Positions 1 through 8,337 of a stretch of DNA of 64,000 nucleotides are shown one piece after another; positions within the stretch are counted from its first letter, which is position 1; each line of letters starts with the position of its first letter. The notes under the pieces were generated by a model. The model saw only the letters and a list, made by a program, of their open reading frames with translations. It had not been told where the DNA came from and made no database searches. Source of the stretch: Methanomicrobiales archaeon. GTDB taxonomy: Archaea; Halobacteriota; Methanomicrobia; Methanomicrobiales; JACTUA01. The position numbers were made by a program, and so were the translations under genes. Location of the stretch: positions 90,039-154,038 of the forward strand of contig JASEFH010000004.1 in the NCBI GenBank assembly GCA_030019205.1. The letters run 5' to 3'.

Positions 1-501
1 CATGACAAAGAAGTTGCCGCCGGCCACGCCCTGGACGACGCCGTACTCCTCCTCGGCGATGAACTCTCCCTGCATGATGGGTATCGCCCAGACGCTCCGG
101 TCCCCGACCTTCTTCTGGTACTCGAAGCCATCGCCGAAGAAGTGCAGTTTCACGGGGAGCTTCTCCGGCGCATCCCGCAGACCGTCGAAGGCGGACGTCG
201 TCGGTGCCGTCAGGACGCACTCGCCGATCCTCTCGATCAGCTGCTCTTTCAATTTCTTCTTGCTGGGATTGCAGATGAGGATCGCATACCCCGGCCGCCC
301 GTCGGGGGACTCCTCCGGCGGAACGTAGTAATCGATGCCCGCCTCAGCCGCGCAGCCGATGCAGGAGGTTGCAAACCCTGTGGCCTCCAGTGCGGTCTTT
401 TCCGCCCACTTCCTGCTCGCTGCCGTAATGATCACTCTCGAAACCCAGATCGGAAACGCTTCCGCATAGGTGTCGTCGATGGGTACCGCATTGATCTGCA
501 T
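1..501 (-). CDS. ftr: Formylmethanofuran:tetrahydromethanopterin formyltransferase (partial, N-terminal 167 residues)
   Basis: Cytoplasmic enzyme that moves the formyl group from formylmethanofuran to tetrahydromethanopterin, the second step of CO2 reduction to methane. The protein starts MQINAVPIDDTYAEAFPIWV and carries family-typical stretches such as ATGFATSCIGCAAEAGI, ERIGECVLTAPTTSAF and GVAGGNFFVM, which match the remembered N-terminal half of Ftr. The gene runs off the left edge in frame, so roughly the C-terminal 130 residues are outside the window. The start ATG has a GAGGTAG-type ribosome binding site. It is divergent from the fwd operon that makes its substrate. Identity is from recalled family sequence; very sure. 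Confidence 0.95.
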   Translation of the reverse strand, partial: MQINAVPIDDTYAEAFPIWVSRVIITAASRKWAEKTALEATGFATSCIGCAAEAGIDYYVPPEESPDGRPGYAILICNPSKKKLKEQLIERIGECVLTAPTTSAFDGLRDAPEKLPVKLHFFGDGFEYQKKVGDRSVWAIPIMQGEFIAEEEYGVVQGVAGGNFFVM

Positions 502-872
502 TTTCTACCTCGTTATAGACAAGTGTCATCAGCGAAATACAATAACCTTTCCCATCTGTCCCGGACGGCGGCGTACGTAACGGCACGTTTTACGCAGTTT
601 CGGGGATGCATCGCCGTCGAAAGATTCATTATCCGTTGAAATATATTAATGTAGGTATAAGTGTTAACTATATATACTGTCAGGATTAAGGTAATCCTAT
701 TAACCCGCAGAGCATGGCAACCATTGAGAATGGGAAGGTACATGAATCTTGCTTAATCGAGGAGAAATGTTAATACAAATGGACCGTTTTTCCCGATTCA
801 TAAGGTTTATTTATCTTCTTTCTCAAAGCTTTTCTATCGATCTCAAATCGATGAACACTGGTGCGTGAAAGC
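502..872. promoter_or_regulatory. Divergent ftr / fwd intergenic promoter region
   Basis: This AT-richer gap of about 370 bases separates divergent ftr and fwdG. On the plus strand GGTTTATTTATC near 804-815 is a plausible TATA box for the fwd-hdr operon, placing a start near 840 and a short leader. On the minus strand, A/T-rich boxes near 536-547 and 640-680 (including TATATATA) could serve ftr. I see no convincing coding sequence. Promoter calls are by pattern only. Confidence 0.5.
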
Positions 873-1133
873 ATGGCGTTTGCAACACATATCAACATCG
901 AACGATGTACCGGTTGCAACAACTGTGTAGTTGCGTGCCCCGTCGGCGCCCTGGAGCTGCATACGTCAGCCCCGGCCACGACAGAGAAGATCTACCGCGT
1001 GAAGGACGGGAAATCCATCGTCCTGGACTTCAAGGCAGAACTCTGCGCTGGCTGCGGCGTCTGCATCGAGGCATGTCCCTACGATGTTATTCGACTGGTA
1101 GGACGGTTGGAAACCGCGACTTCGATGGCATGA
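873..1133 (+). CDS. fwdG: Two-cluster 4Fe-4S ferredoxin subunit of formylmethanofuran dehydrogenase
   Basis: Small ferredoxin of 86 residues with two classical 4Fe-4S motifs, CTGCNNCVVACP (cysteines 12, 15, 18, 22) and CAGCGVCIEACP further on. It is the first gene of the fwd-hdr operon and probably passes electrons between the polyferredoxin and the catalytic subunits, as FwdG does in the known Fwd(ABCDFG) complexes. I chose the ATG at 873 because GGTGCGTGA precedes it; a GTG at 861 would add four residues. It could also be named FwdH-like, since small ferredoxins of this operon are hard to tell apart by eye. Confidence 0.75.
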   Translation: MAFATHINIERCTGCNNCVVACPVGALELHTSAPATTEKIYRVKDGKSIVLDFKAELCAGCGVCIEACPYDVIRLVGRLETATSMA

Positions 1134-1160
1134 GAGATGACAATTTAGCGAGGATAATTC

Positions 1161-2603
1161 ATGACACTGTATCCGAAATTCTCTAAGAAGAGAGTAGGTC
1201 CCAATGTGATCTGCGAGCAGAGGCTCCTGCAGAACGTGAGCAATCTGATCCTGAATACAGACACCTGCACCGGCTGCGGGGTCTGTGCGGAGTCGTGTCC
1301 GGAGGAGGCGATCACGGTCAGCATGGTCGGAGCCACGAAGCGGGAGAAGGGCATCACCTATGCAACCCCCATCGAGATCGACCCGGAGAAGTGCTCCTAC
1401 TGCGGTGTATGCCAGATCATGTGCCCGTTCAACGCACTGACCCTGACGGTCGACGGTGTGGAGAGGCTGCCGATCCTGGAGAAGGAGGGATTCCCCCAGT
1501 GGGACATTGTGGCGGACATCGACCAGGAGAAGTGCATCAAGTGCACCATCTGCGAGGATGTCTGCCCCCGCGACGCGATCATCCGCGAGGTCCCCGAGTT
1601 CGAAGGGGAGATGAAGGAGAAGGTCGCTGCCTACGACAGGGGTGAGATCGACACCCAGAATGCCGTCGAGGTGTACAAGACTGCAACCGCCCTCTCACGC
1701 GTCGGACGCTACCAGGACGCGATCCGTGCCTACGACCAGGCGCTGGAGATCGACCCCAGGAACCCCCTCGCGCTCTACAACAAGGGAACCGCCCTTGCCA
1801 GGCTCGGGCGGTACGAGGAGGCTCTCAAGGCCTACGAGGATGCCCGCGCAATCGAGCTCGACGAGACGACTCTTGCCAACCTGAAGAAGTACACGGCAGG
1901 GAAGCCCCGCTACGAGGCGCTCAAGGCCAAGACAACCTTCGAGGTCGACATGGAGAAGTGCAACGTCTGCGGCATCTGCGGCACGCTCTGCCCGAGCATC
2001 ACCGTGAAGCGCAAGCCGTTCACGGCCGAGACCGGCAAGGTCGAGGGCGATGTGCTCTTCGATGAGACCACGTGCGACGCCTGCAAGGTCTGCGTGGACG
2101 CCTGCCCCGAGGAGGCGATCACGGTCACCCGCGAGGTCGAGGACAAGAAGCTCGAGGGAGAGGTGAACATCGACAAGGATCTCTGCTGCACGTGCACCTG
2201 GTGCTCCACCAACTGCCCGACGGAGGCGATCACGATGGAGAAGCTCTTCGAGGGCGACATCGAGATCAACCCGGAGCTCTGCCCGTCCGGCTGCTCCACC
2301 TGCGTCGAGGTGTGCCCCTGCAACGCGATCTACCTGCCCTCCCCGCCGCCGGCGAGCGAGATGCGCGGACAGCAGGAGGAGAAGATCGCCATCAACAAGG
2401 ATCTCTGCATCCTCTGCGGGGCCTGTGTCTACGCCTGCCCCGGTGAAGACATCATCGTCCTGAAACGGACCGGTCTCCGCATGAAGGGCCCGGAGACCGA
2501 CCTCTTCAAGCGAATAAAAGAGAAACTCTGCACGCCACGAACCTCGAAGGTGAAGGAGGAGACCGCCGGCACCACCCAGATCAAGGTGCTGGAGTCGACG
2601 TGA
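1161..2603 (+). CDS. fwdF: Polyferredoxin with TPR insert, formylmethanofuran dehydrogenase subunit F
   Basis: Polyferredoxin of 480 residues with eight CxxCxxCxxxC-type motifs, the cluster number known for FwdF. In order they begin CTGCGVC, CSYCGVC, CIKCTIC, CNVCGIC, CDACKVC, CCTCTWC, CPSGCSTC (one extra residue) and CILCGAC. Between the third and fourth lies about 75 residues (172-245) of tetratricopeptide-like helices, for example YQDAIRAYDQALEIDPRN and YEEALKAYEDARAIE. The protein is expected to wire low-potential electrons from the Hdr module to the tungsten/molybdenum site of FwdB. The ATG has the ribosome binding site GAGGATAATTC. The TPR block is unlike the all-ferredoxin layout I recall for thermophilic FwdF. 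Confidence 0.9.
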   Translation: MTLYPKFSKKRVGPNVICEQRLLQNVSNLILNTDTCTGCGVCAESCPEEAITVSMVGATKREKGITYATPIEIDPEKCSYCGVCQIMCPFNALTLTVDGVERLPILEKEGFPQWDIVADIDQEKCIKCTICEDVCPRDAIIREVPEFEGEMKEKVAAYDRGEIDTQNAVEVYKTATALSRVGRYQDAIRAYDQALEIDPRNPLALYNKGTALARLGRYEEALKAYEDARAIELDETTLANLKKYTAGKPRYEALKAKTTFEVDMEKCNVCGICGTLCPSITVKRKPFTAETGKVEGDVLFDETTCDACKVCVDACPEEAITVTREVEDKKLEGEVNIDKDLCCTCTWCSTNCPTEAITMEKLFEGDIEINPELCPSGCSTCVEVCPCNAIYLPSPPPASEMRGQQEEKIAINKDLCILCGACVYACPGEDIIVLKRTGLRMKGPETDLFKRIKEKLCTPRTSKVKEETAGTTQIKVLEST

Positions 2604-2612
2604 GGGATGACC

Positions 2613-3203
2613 ATGGCAAAGAAGTCGAAAGGATACAAAGACACGAAACTCGAAGAGAAGCTGAAGGACCGCTACTTCAGGACCAGCGAGAGCCATCCGG
2701 ACTTCCTGGAGAAGGTGGAGGAGATCAGCAAGACGATTCCCCACATGTGCTACCAGTGCGGTACATGCACCGGTTCCTGCCCCTCGGCGCCCCGGAGCAG
2801 CTACCGCATCCGCTACTTCGTGCGGCGGGCGGTCCTGGGTCTGGAGGAGGAGCAGCTCACCGATCCCGATCTCTGGCTCTGCACCACCTGCTACAGCTGC
2901 ACGGACCGCTGCCCGCGGGATATCGCCCCCACCGACGTGATCATGGCATGCCGCAACCTCGCCTACCAGCGGGGCATCGTGCCGGTGAATTTCCTGAAGA
3001 CGGTCCAGGCGATCTACTCCTCCGGGCACGGGGTTCCCAACAACGACGCGAACCGGGCCGCCCGCAAGAGGCTGGGCCTGACGGCGGATCCGCCGACCAC
3101 CCACATGTACCCCGAGTACATCAAGGGAATCCAGAAGATCCTGGATCACTACAAGATCAAAGAACAGGCCGACAAGATTGTCGCGGAGGCTGAGAAGAAA
3201 TGA
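2613..3203 (+). CDS. hdrC: CoB-CoM heterodisulfide reductase subunit C
   Basis: Iron-sulfur subunit of 196 residues that links HdrA to the catalytic HdrB in the soluble heterodisulfide reductase. Two 4Fe-4S motifs are visible, CYQCGTCTGSCPSA and CTTCYSCTDRCPRD, in the usual HdrC spacing. The start is ambiguous: ATG at 2607 abuts its ribosome binding site, whereas ATG at 2613 sits about seven bases from GAGGG, so I used 2613. Its end overlaps hdrB by four bases (ATGA), showing translational coupling. It is embedded in the fwd operon rather than standing alone. Confidence 0.92.
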   Translation: MAKKSKGYKDTKLEEKLKDRYFRTSESHPDFLEKVEEISKTIPHMCYQCGTCTGSCPSAPRSSYRIRYFVRRAVLGLEEEQLTDPDLWLCTTCYSCTDRCPRDIAPTDVIMACRNLAYQRGIVPVNFLKTVQAIYSSGHGVPNNDANRAARKRLGLTADPPTTHMYPEYIKGIQKILDHYKIKEQADKIVAEAEKK

Positions 3204-4102
3204 GCAAGGCAAAGCACGAGTACGCATTCTTCCTGGGCTGCATCGCCCCGAACCGCTACCCGGGATGCGAGTACGCTGCGATCGAGTGCAGCCGGAACCT
3301 CGGGATCGAACTGCTGCCCCTGAAGGGTGCCAGCTGCTGTCCCGCTCCGGGTGCGTTCGGTTCGATCGACCTCGCCGTCTGGTACGCGATGGCGGCCCGG
3401 AACATCGTCCTCGCCGAGCAGATGGGCAAGGATATCGCCCTGCTCTGCAACGGATGCTACAAGTCGATCTACGAGGTGAACGAGAAGCTGAAGCACGACA
3501 AGGAGCTCCGGGACAATGTCAACGAGGTCCTGAAAGAGATCGACATGGAGTTCAAGGGTTCCTCGGACGTCTACCACCTGATCGAGCTCTACTACGATCC
3601 GAAGATCGTGGGCGTGGAGAAGGTCGCGGAGAGCGTGAAGCGGCCCCTGACCGGCACGAAGATCGCCGTTCACTACGGCTGCCACCTGATCAAGCCCAAG
3701 AAGGAGCGCCACCTCGGCGACACGGAGAATCCCATGTGGATCGAGGAGCTCGTGGAGGCGCTGGGGGCGGACTCGGTCCAGTACCGCAAGAAGATGATGT
3801 GCTGCGGCGCCGGTGGCGGCGTGCGCGGATACGATCTGCCTCACGCGCTGGACATCACGAACGAGAAGCTGATCAACATCACCGAAGCGGGAGCCGACGC
3901 GGTAACCGAGGTCTGTCCGTTCTGCCAGCTGGAGCTGGACCGCGGCCAGATCGAGATCGAGGAGAAGTTCGGGATCAAGTACGGGCTGCCCGTGCTCCAC
4001 TACAACGAGCTTCTCGGGCTCGCGCAGGGGATGACTCCGGCACAGCTGGCCCTCGACCTGCACGCGATCAGCGTCGAGCCGTTCCTGAGGAAGCTACTGT
4101 AA
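3200..4102 (+). CDS. hdrB: CoB-CoM heterodisulfide reductase subunit B
   Basis: Catalytic subunit of 300 residues that reduces the mixed disulfide CoM-S-S-CoB with its two non-cubane iron-sulfur clusters. Both CCG-type cysteine sets are present: an N-terminal set around GCIAPNRYPGCEY and GASCCPAPGAFG, and a C-terminal set around HYGCHLIKPK, MMCCGAGGG and CPFCQLELD. Length fits HdrB. The ATG overlaps the hdrC stop. hdrA follows 11 bases downstream. Very sure of identity. Confidence 0.95.
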   Translation: MSKAKHEYAFFLGCIAPNRYPGCEYAAIECSRNLGIELLPLKGASCCPAPGAFGSIDLAVWYAMAARNIVLAEQMGKDIALLCNGCYKSIYEVNEKLKHDKELRDNVNEVLKEIDMEFKGSSDVYHLIELYYDPKIVGVEKVAESVKRPLTGTKIAVHYGCHLIKPKKERHLGDTENPMWIEELVEALGADSVQYRKKMMCCGAGGGVRGYDLPHALDITNEKLINITEAGADAVTEVCPFCQLELDRGQIEIEEKFGIKYGLPVLHYNELLGLAQGMTPAQLALDLHAISVEPFLRKLL

Positions 4103-4113
4103 GAGGTGCAATC

Positions 4114-6135
4114 ATGGTAGATATCACATCAGAGAAGAATCCAAGAATTGGCGTATTTGTTTGCCACTGCGGTACCAATATTGCCGGTTCCATCGACGTC
4201 AAGGATGTCGTGGAGTACGCCAAGACGCTGCCCAATGTGGTCCACGCCGAGGACTACCAGTATGTCTGCTCCACGCCGGGCCAGAAGAAGATCGAGGATG
4301 CCATCAAGGAGAAGAACCTGACCGGAACCGTGGTCGCGGCATGCTCTCCCCGCCTGCACGAGCCGACATTCCGCCGTGCGACGCAGGAAGGCGGCCTGAA
4401 CCCGTACCGGTTCGAGATGGCGAACATCCGCGAGCAGAACTCCTGGGTGCACATGCACGAGAAGGAGGAGGCAACGGCAAAGGCGAAGGATGCGGTGCGG
4501 ATCGCGGTCGCGAAGGCGTCGCTCCTGCAGGACCTGAAGCCGAAGTTCGTCGACGTGGAGCCGGCCGCCCTCGTGGTGGGAGCGGGAGTCGCCGGCATGC
4601 AGGCGGCGCTCGATCTCGCCAACGCCGGCATCAAGACCTACCTCATCGAGAAGAACCCCACGATCGGCGGGCGGATGTCCCAGCTGGACAAGACCTTCCC
4701 GACGCTCGACTGCTCCCAGTGCATCCTGACGCCGAAGATGGTGGAGGTGGGCCGCAACGAGAACATCGAGCTGATGACCTACTCCGAGGTCGAGGAGGTG
4801 GACGGGTTCATCGGCAACTTCAGCGTGAAGATCCGCAAGAAGGCCCGCGGTGTCCTGACTCCGGACGAGGCGGAGGCGAAGGGCATCGTCGGAGGCGGAT
4901 GCAACGGCTGCGGCGACTGTGAGGCGGTCTGTCCGGTCATCAAGCCGAACCCCTTCGAGATGGGCATGAAGCCCCGGAAGGCGATCTACATCTATCACCC
5001 GCAGGTGGTGCCCCTGATCTACACGGTCGACTTCGACTCCTGCATCAAGTGCGGTCTCTGCCAGACGGCATGCGGCGAGAAGAAGGCGATCGACCTGGAG
5101 ATGCAGGACGAGTTCGTGGACCTGAAGGTCGGAACCGTCGTGCTGGCGCTGGGCTATGACATCTTCCCGGTGGAGAAGAAGACCGAGTGGGGCTACAAGC
5201 AGTTCGACAACGTGGTCACGAGCCTGGAGTTCGAGCGGCTGATCTGCGCGTCCGGTCCGACCGGGGGTCACCTGATCCGCCCGAGCGACGGTGCGACCCC
5301 GAAGAGGATCGGGTTCGTGCTCTGTGCGGGATCCCGTGACAACACCGGCATCGGCAAGCCGTACTGCTCCCGGTTCTGCTGCATGTACTCCCTGAAGCAC
5401 GCCCACCAGATCATCGAGAAGATCCCCGGTGCGGTGCCCTACATCTTCTACATGGACATCCGCTCCTTCGGGAAGATGTACGAGGAGTTCTACTACCGCA
5501 TCCAGGACGAGGGCGCGAAGTTCATCCGCGGACGGGTCTCCAACATCCTGGAGGACCCCGCGACCAAGAACCTCCACGTGTACGCGGAGGACACCCTGCT
5601 CGGGCGGCCCGTGGATGTCGAGCTCGACATGGTCGTGCTCGCCGCCGCGGTGCAGCCGAGCGCCGAGACGGAGAAGACCCGCCGCCTCTTCGGTGTCTCC
5701 TGCTCGCAGGACGGGTGGCTGCTCGAGGCCCATCCGAAGCTGAACCCCTGCGGCACCACCACGGCCGGCGTGTACGTGGCGGGCGTCTGCCAGGGCCCGA
5801 AGGACATCCCGGACACGGTGGCGCAGGCGGAAGGCGCCGCCTCTGCGGCAAGCATCCCGATTCACCTGGGCAAGGTGGAGCTCGAGCCCTACTTCGCCCA
5901 GTGCATCGAGGAGAAGTGCGCCGGCTGCGGCATGTGCGTGAACCTCTGCCCCTACCAGGCGCTCTCGCTCGTCGAGAAGGATGGCAGGAAGGTGATGCAG
6001 GTGACGGAGGCGAAGTGCAAGGGCTGCGGAACCTGCGGCGCCTACTGTCCGGGCGGCGCCATCTGGATGCAGCACTTCACCACTCCGCAGATCATCGCGC
6101 AGATCGATGCGTTCCTCGTCGGAGGTGAGCAGTGA
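4114..6135 (+). CDS. hdrA: CoB-CoM heterodisulfide reductase subunit A (electron-bifurcating flavoprotein)
   Basis: FAD-containing subunit of 673 residues that splits electron pairs between heterodisulfide and ferredoxin. Visible features are an N-terminal IGVFVCHCGTNIAG block, an FAD-binding GAGVAGMQAALDLANAG near residue 155, internal ferredoxin motifs (CNGCGDCEAVCP, CIKCGLCQTACG), the HdrA cysteine cluster PYCSRFCCMYSLKHA, and two C-terminal ferredoxin motifs (CAGCGMCVNLCP, CKGCGTCGAYCP). No in-frame stop suggests selenocysteine; cysteine is used instead. The ATG at 4114 has GAGGTG upstream; the frame stays open far upstream inside hdrB, but that part is a shadow. It overlaps mvhD by four bases. 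Confidence 0.96.
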   Translation: MVDITSEKNPRIGVFVCHCGTNIAGSIDVKDVVEYAKTLPNVVHAEDYQYVCSTPGQKKIEDAIKEKNLTGTVVAACSPRLHEPTFRRATQEGGLNPYRFEMANIREQNSWVHMHEKEEATAKAKDAVRIAVAKASLLQDLKPKFVDVEPAALVVGAGVAGMQAALDLANAGIKTYLIEKNPTIGGRMSQLDKTFPTLDCSQCILTPKMVEVGRNENIELMTYSEVEEVDGFIGNFSVKIRKKARGVLTPDEAEAKGIVGGGCNGCGDCEAVCPVIKPNPFEMGMKPRKAIYIYHPQVVPLIYTVDFDSCIKCGLCQTACGEKKAIDLEMQDEFVDLKVGTVVLALGYDIFPVEKKTEWGYKQFDNVVTSLEFERLICASGPTGGHLIRPSDGATPKRIGFVLCAGSRDNTGIGKPYCSRFCCMYSLKHAHQIIEKIPGAVPYIFYMDIRSFGKMYEEFYYRIQDEGAKFIRGRVSNILEDPATKNLHVYAEDTLLGRPVDVELDMVVLAAAVQPSAETEKTRRLFGVSCSQDGWLLEAHPKLNPCGTTTAGVYVAGVCQGPKDIPDTVAQAEGAASAASIPIHLGKVELEPYFAQCIEEKCAGCGMCVNLCPYQALSLVEKDGRKVMQVTEAKCKGCGTCGAYCPGGAIWMQHFTTPQIIAQIDAFLVGGEQ

Positions 6136-6563
6136 TGGCGGAGGACAACGGATTCAAGCCGAAGATCCTGGGGATCATCTGCAACTGGTGTTCGTATGCC
6201 GGGGCGGACCTCGCGGGCAGCGCCCGCACGCAGTACCCGCCCGACATCCGCATCGTCCGCGTGATGTGCACGGGGCGCGTGGATCCCCTCTTCATCATGA
6301 AGGCGTTCGTGGACGGCGCCGACGGGGTGCTCGTCTCCGGGTGCCACTTCGGGGACTGCCACTACCTGGAGGGGAACTACAAGGCTGCAAAGCGGATGTT
6401 CCACTTGAAGCGCGTGCTCAACTCGCTCGGTATCGAAGACAAGAGACTGCGGATGACCTTCGTCTCGGCATCGGAAGGTGCCAAGTGGGCGAAAGTGGTC
6501 GAAGACGTGGTCAACACCATCAAAGCGGCCGGCCCGAGTCCCATCAAGGAATTGGCCAAGTGA
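6132..6563 (+). CDS. mvhD: F420-non-reducing hydrogenase / Hdr-linked iron-sulfur subunit D
   Basis: MvhD-family protein of 143 residues that carries a [2Fe-2S] cluster and passes electrons from a hydrogenase or formate dehydrogenase into HdrA. Cysteines occur in ICNWCSYAGADLAG, VMCTGRVDP and SGCHFGDCHYLEGN, matching the family. No hydrogenase (mvhAG) or formate dehydrogenase genes are present here, so the electron donor must be encoded elsewhere. It overlaps the end of hdrA and precedes fwdD by 14 bases, supporting a physical Hdr-Fwd assembly. Confidence 0.93.
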   Translation: MMAEDNGFKPKILGIICNWCSYAGADLAGSARTQYPPDIRIVRVMCTGRVDPLFIMKAFVDGADGVLVSGCHFGDCHYLEGNYKAAKRMFHLKRVLNSLGIEDKRLRMTFVSASEGAKWAKVVEDVVNTIKAAGPSPIKELAK

Positions 6564-6577
6564 CGTGAGGTGAGACC

Positions 6578-6985
6578 GTGCCAAAGATCAAATTGAATTT
6601 GATCTCCGGCCGGACCATCCAGCAGGGCGTCTCCATGGAAGGCGGGAAGGAGAAACCCGCCTACCGGGAAGCCTGCGGGATCATCGAGATGGATCCGGCG
6701 GATGTCAAGAGACTGGGGATATGGGTCCCCGCGAACGTACGGGTGACGAGCCCCTACGGGAGCGTGGTCGTGAAGGCGATCAACGCCACCATGGGCCCGC
6801 ATCCCGGCGTCGCCTTCATTCCCATGGGGCCCTGGGCGAACCAGGTCGTTGATCCCAACACCTACTCGACAGGCATGCCCACCTTCAAGGGCACGCCGGT
6901 CGAGGTGGAGCCGGCGGAGATGGAGAAGGTGCTCGGTTCGATCGAGCTCGTACAGTCAACGACGCGGAAGGGGGTAGTGAAATGA
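6578..6985 (+). CDS. fwdD: Formylmethanofuran dehydrogenase subunit D
   Basis: Molybdopterin-dinucleotide-binding beta-barrel subunit of 135 residues, corresponding to the C-terminal domain of larger molybdopterin oxidoreductases. The protein begins MPKIKLNLISGRTIQQG and contains DPADVKRLGIWVPANVRVTS and GPHPGVAFIPMGPWANQVV, typical of the cofactor-contact region. The start is GTG at 6578 with a strong GTGAGGTGAG ribosome binding site. It overlaps fwdB by four bases. It pairs with FwdB to hold the tungsto- or molybdopterin. Confidence 0.93.
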   Translation: MPKIKLNLISGRTIQQGVSMEGGKEKPAYREACGIIEMDPADVKRLGIWVPANVRVTSPYGSVVVKAINATMGPHPGVAFIPMGPWANQVVDPNTYSTGMPTFKGTPVEVEPAEMEKVLGSIELVQSTTRKGVVK

Positions 6986-8337
6986 CAAAGCTGGTAACCG
7001 ACGTGATCTGTCCCTTCTGCGGGACGCTCTGCGACGACCTGGAGATCGAGGTCAGCGACGACGGCAAGAAAGTGACGGGCGTGTACAACGCCTGCGCGAT
7101 CGGGGCGGAGAAGTTCCTCCACTCGGCGGCGGCGGACAGGGTGACGCGGCCGCGGATGCAGCAGGCGGACGGGTCGTACAAGGAGGTCAGTTATGACGAA
7201 GCGGTGGAGTATGCCGCCCGGGTGCTGGCGAACGCGAAGAAGCCGCTGATGTACGGCTGGTCCTCGACCAGCTGCGAGGCCCAGAGCAAGGGCCACGAGA
7301 TCGCCGAGCTGGTGGGGGCGGTCGTGGACAACACCGCGACGGTCTGCCACGGCTCGACGCTGATCGCGCTCCAGGACGTGGGGATTCCGAGCTGCACGCT
7401 GGGCGAGATCAAGAACCGGGCCGACCGCATCCTCTTCTGGGGCTGCAACCCGGCCCACGCGCATCCCCGGCACATGAGCCGGTACTCGATCTTCCCGCGG
7501 GGCTTCTTCACGGGCAAGGGCCACAAGGGCCGCAAGATGATCGTCGTCGACCCGCGCGTCACGGATACCGCGAAACTGGCCGACGTCCACCTCCAGGTGG
7601 AGCAGGGGCGGGACTACGAGCTCCTCTCGGCGCTGCGGGTGGCGATTCGGGGCAACAAACTGCCCGATGTCGTTGCCGGCATCCGCAAGGAGCGGATCTA
7701 CGAGGCTGCCGACCTCCTCAAGAGCGGACGGTTCGGGATCATCTTCTTCGGGATGGGCGTGACCCAGAGTCTGGGCAAGAACCACAACATCGACGAAGCG
7801 ATCATGCTCACGAAGGACCTCAACGACTACACCAAGTTCAGCATCATGGCCATGCGGGGCCACTACAACGTGACCGGCTCGGGCGAGGTGCTGGGCTGGC
7901 AGTACGGGTATCCCTTCTGCGTCGATCTCTCCCGCGGATTCGCCCGCTACAACCCCGGCGAGACCTCGAGCAACGATCTGCTGGTGCGGGGCGAGGTGGA
8001 TGCGGTGTTCGTGATCGGCAGCGACCCCGGTGCGCACTTCCCCATCAGTTCGGTGCGGAAGATCGCCGAGTTGCCGTCGGTCGCCGTGGACCCGCACATC
8101 ACCCCGACGACGGAGATCAGCAAACTCCACGTACCCGTGGCGTTCGTCGGCGTCGAGGTGGCGGGCTGCTGCTATCGGATGGACAATGTGCCCATCGAGT
8201 CGCGCAAAGTGGTCGAACCGCCCGAGGGCATGCTCACCGACGAAGAGTTCCTGGAGCGGGTGCTCCAGCGGGTGAAAGAGCTCAAGGCCGAACAGGGCGC
8301 AGCCGCGGCGGCGGCCAAGGGGAAGGTGACCGCATGA
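6982..8337 (+). CDS. fwdB: Formylmethanofuran dehydrogenase subunit B (tungsten/molybdenum catalytic subunit)
   Basis: Catalytic subunit of 451 residues that reduces CO2 to formate at a bis-pterin tungsten or molybdenum centre. An N-terminal 4Fe-4S motif (VICPFCGTLCDDLEIE, then a cysteine in YNACAIG) is followed by NTATVCHGST, whose cysteine is the expected metal ligand; some relatives have selenocysteine there, but this codon is Cys. WGCNPAHAHPRHMSRYSIFP and VVDPRVTDTAKLAD are also typical. Sequence alone does not tell the tungsten from the molybdenum isoenzyme. It is coupled to fwdD and fwdA by ATGA overlaps. Confidence 0.95.
   Translation: MTKLVTDVICPFCGTLCDDLEIEVSDDGKKVTGVYNACAIGAEKFLHSAAADRVTRPRMQQADGSYKEVSYDEAVEYAARVLANAKKPLMYGWSSTSCEAQSKGHEIAELVGAVVDNTATVCHGSTLIALQDVGIPSCTLGEIKNRADRILFWGCNPAHAHPRHMSRYSIFPRGFFTGKGHKGRKMIVVDPRVTDTAKLADVHLQVEQGRDYELLSALRVAIRGNKLPDVVAGIRKERIYEAADLLKSGRFGIIFFGMGVTQSLGKNHNIDEAIMLTKDLNDYTKFSIMAMRGHYNVTGSGEVLGWQYGYPFCVDLSRGFARYNPGETSSNDLLVRGEVDAVFVIGSDPGAHFPISSVRKIAELPSVAVDPHITPTTEISKLHVPVAFVGVEVAGCCYRMDNVPIESRKVVEPPEGMLTDEEFLERVLQRVKELKAEQGAAAAAAKGKVTA

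Noticed and set aside
3178..4113. A longer reading of hdrA extending 312 codons upstream
   Set aside because: The extension lies in hdrB in another frame and has no HdrA similarity; the true ATG at 4114 has a ribosome binding site.
4114..6135. Selenocysteine in HdrA or FwdB
   Set aside because: No in-frame TGA is present; the corresponding positions are cysteine codons.
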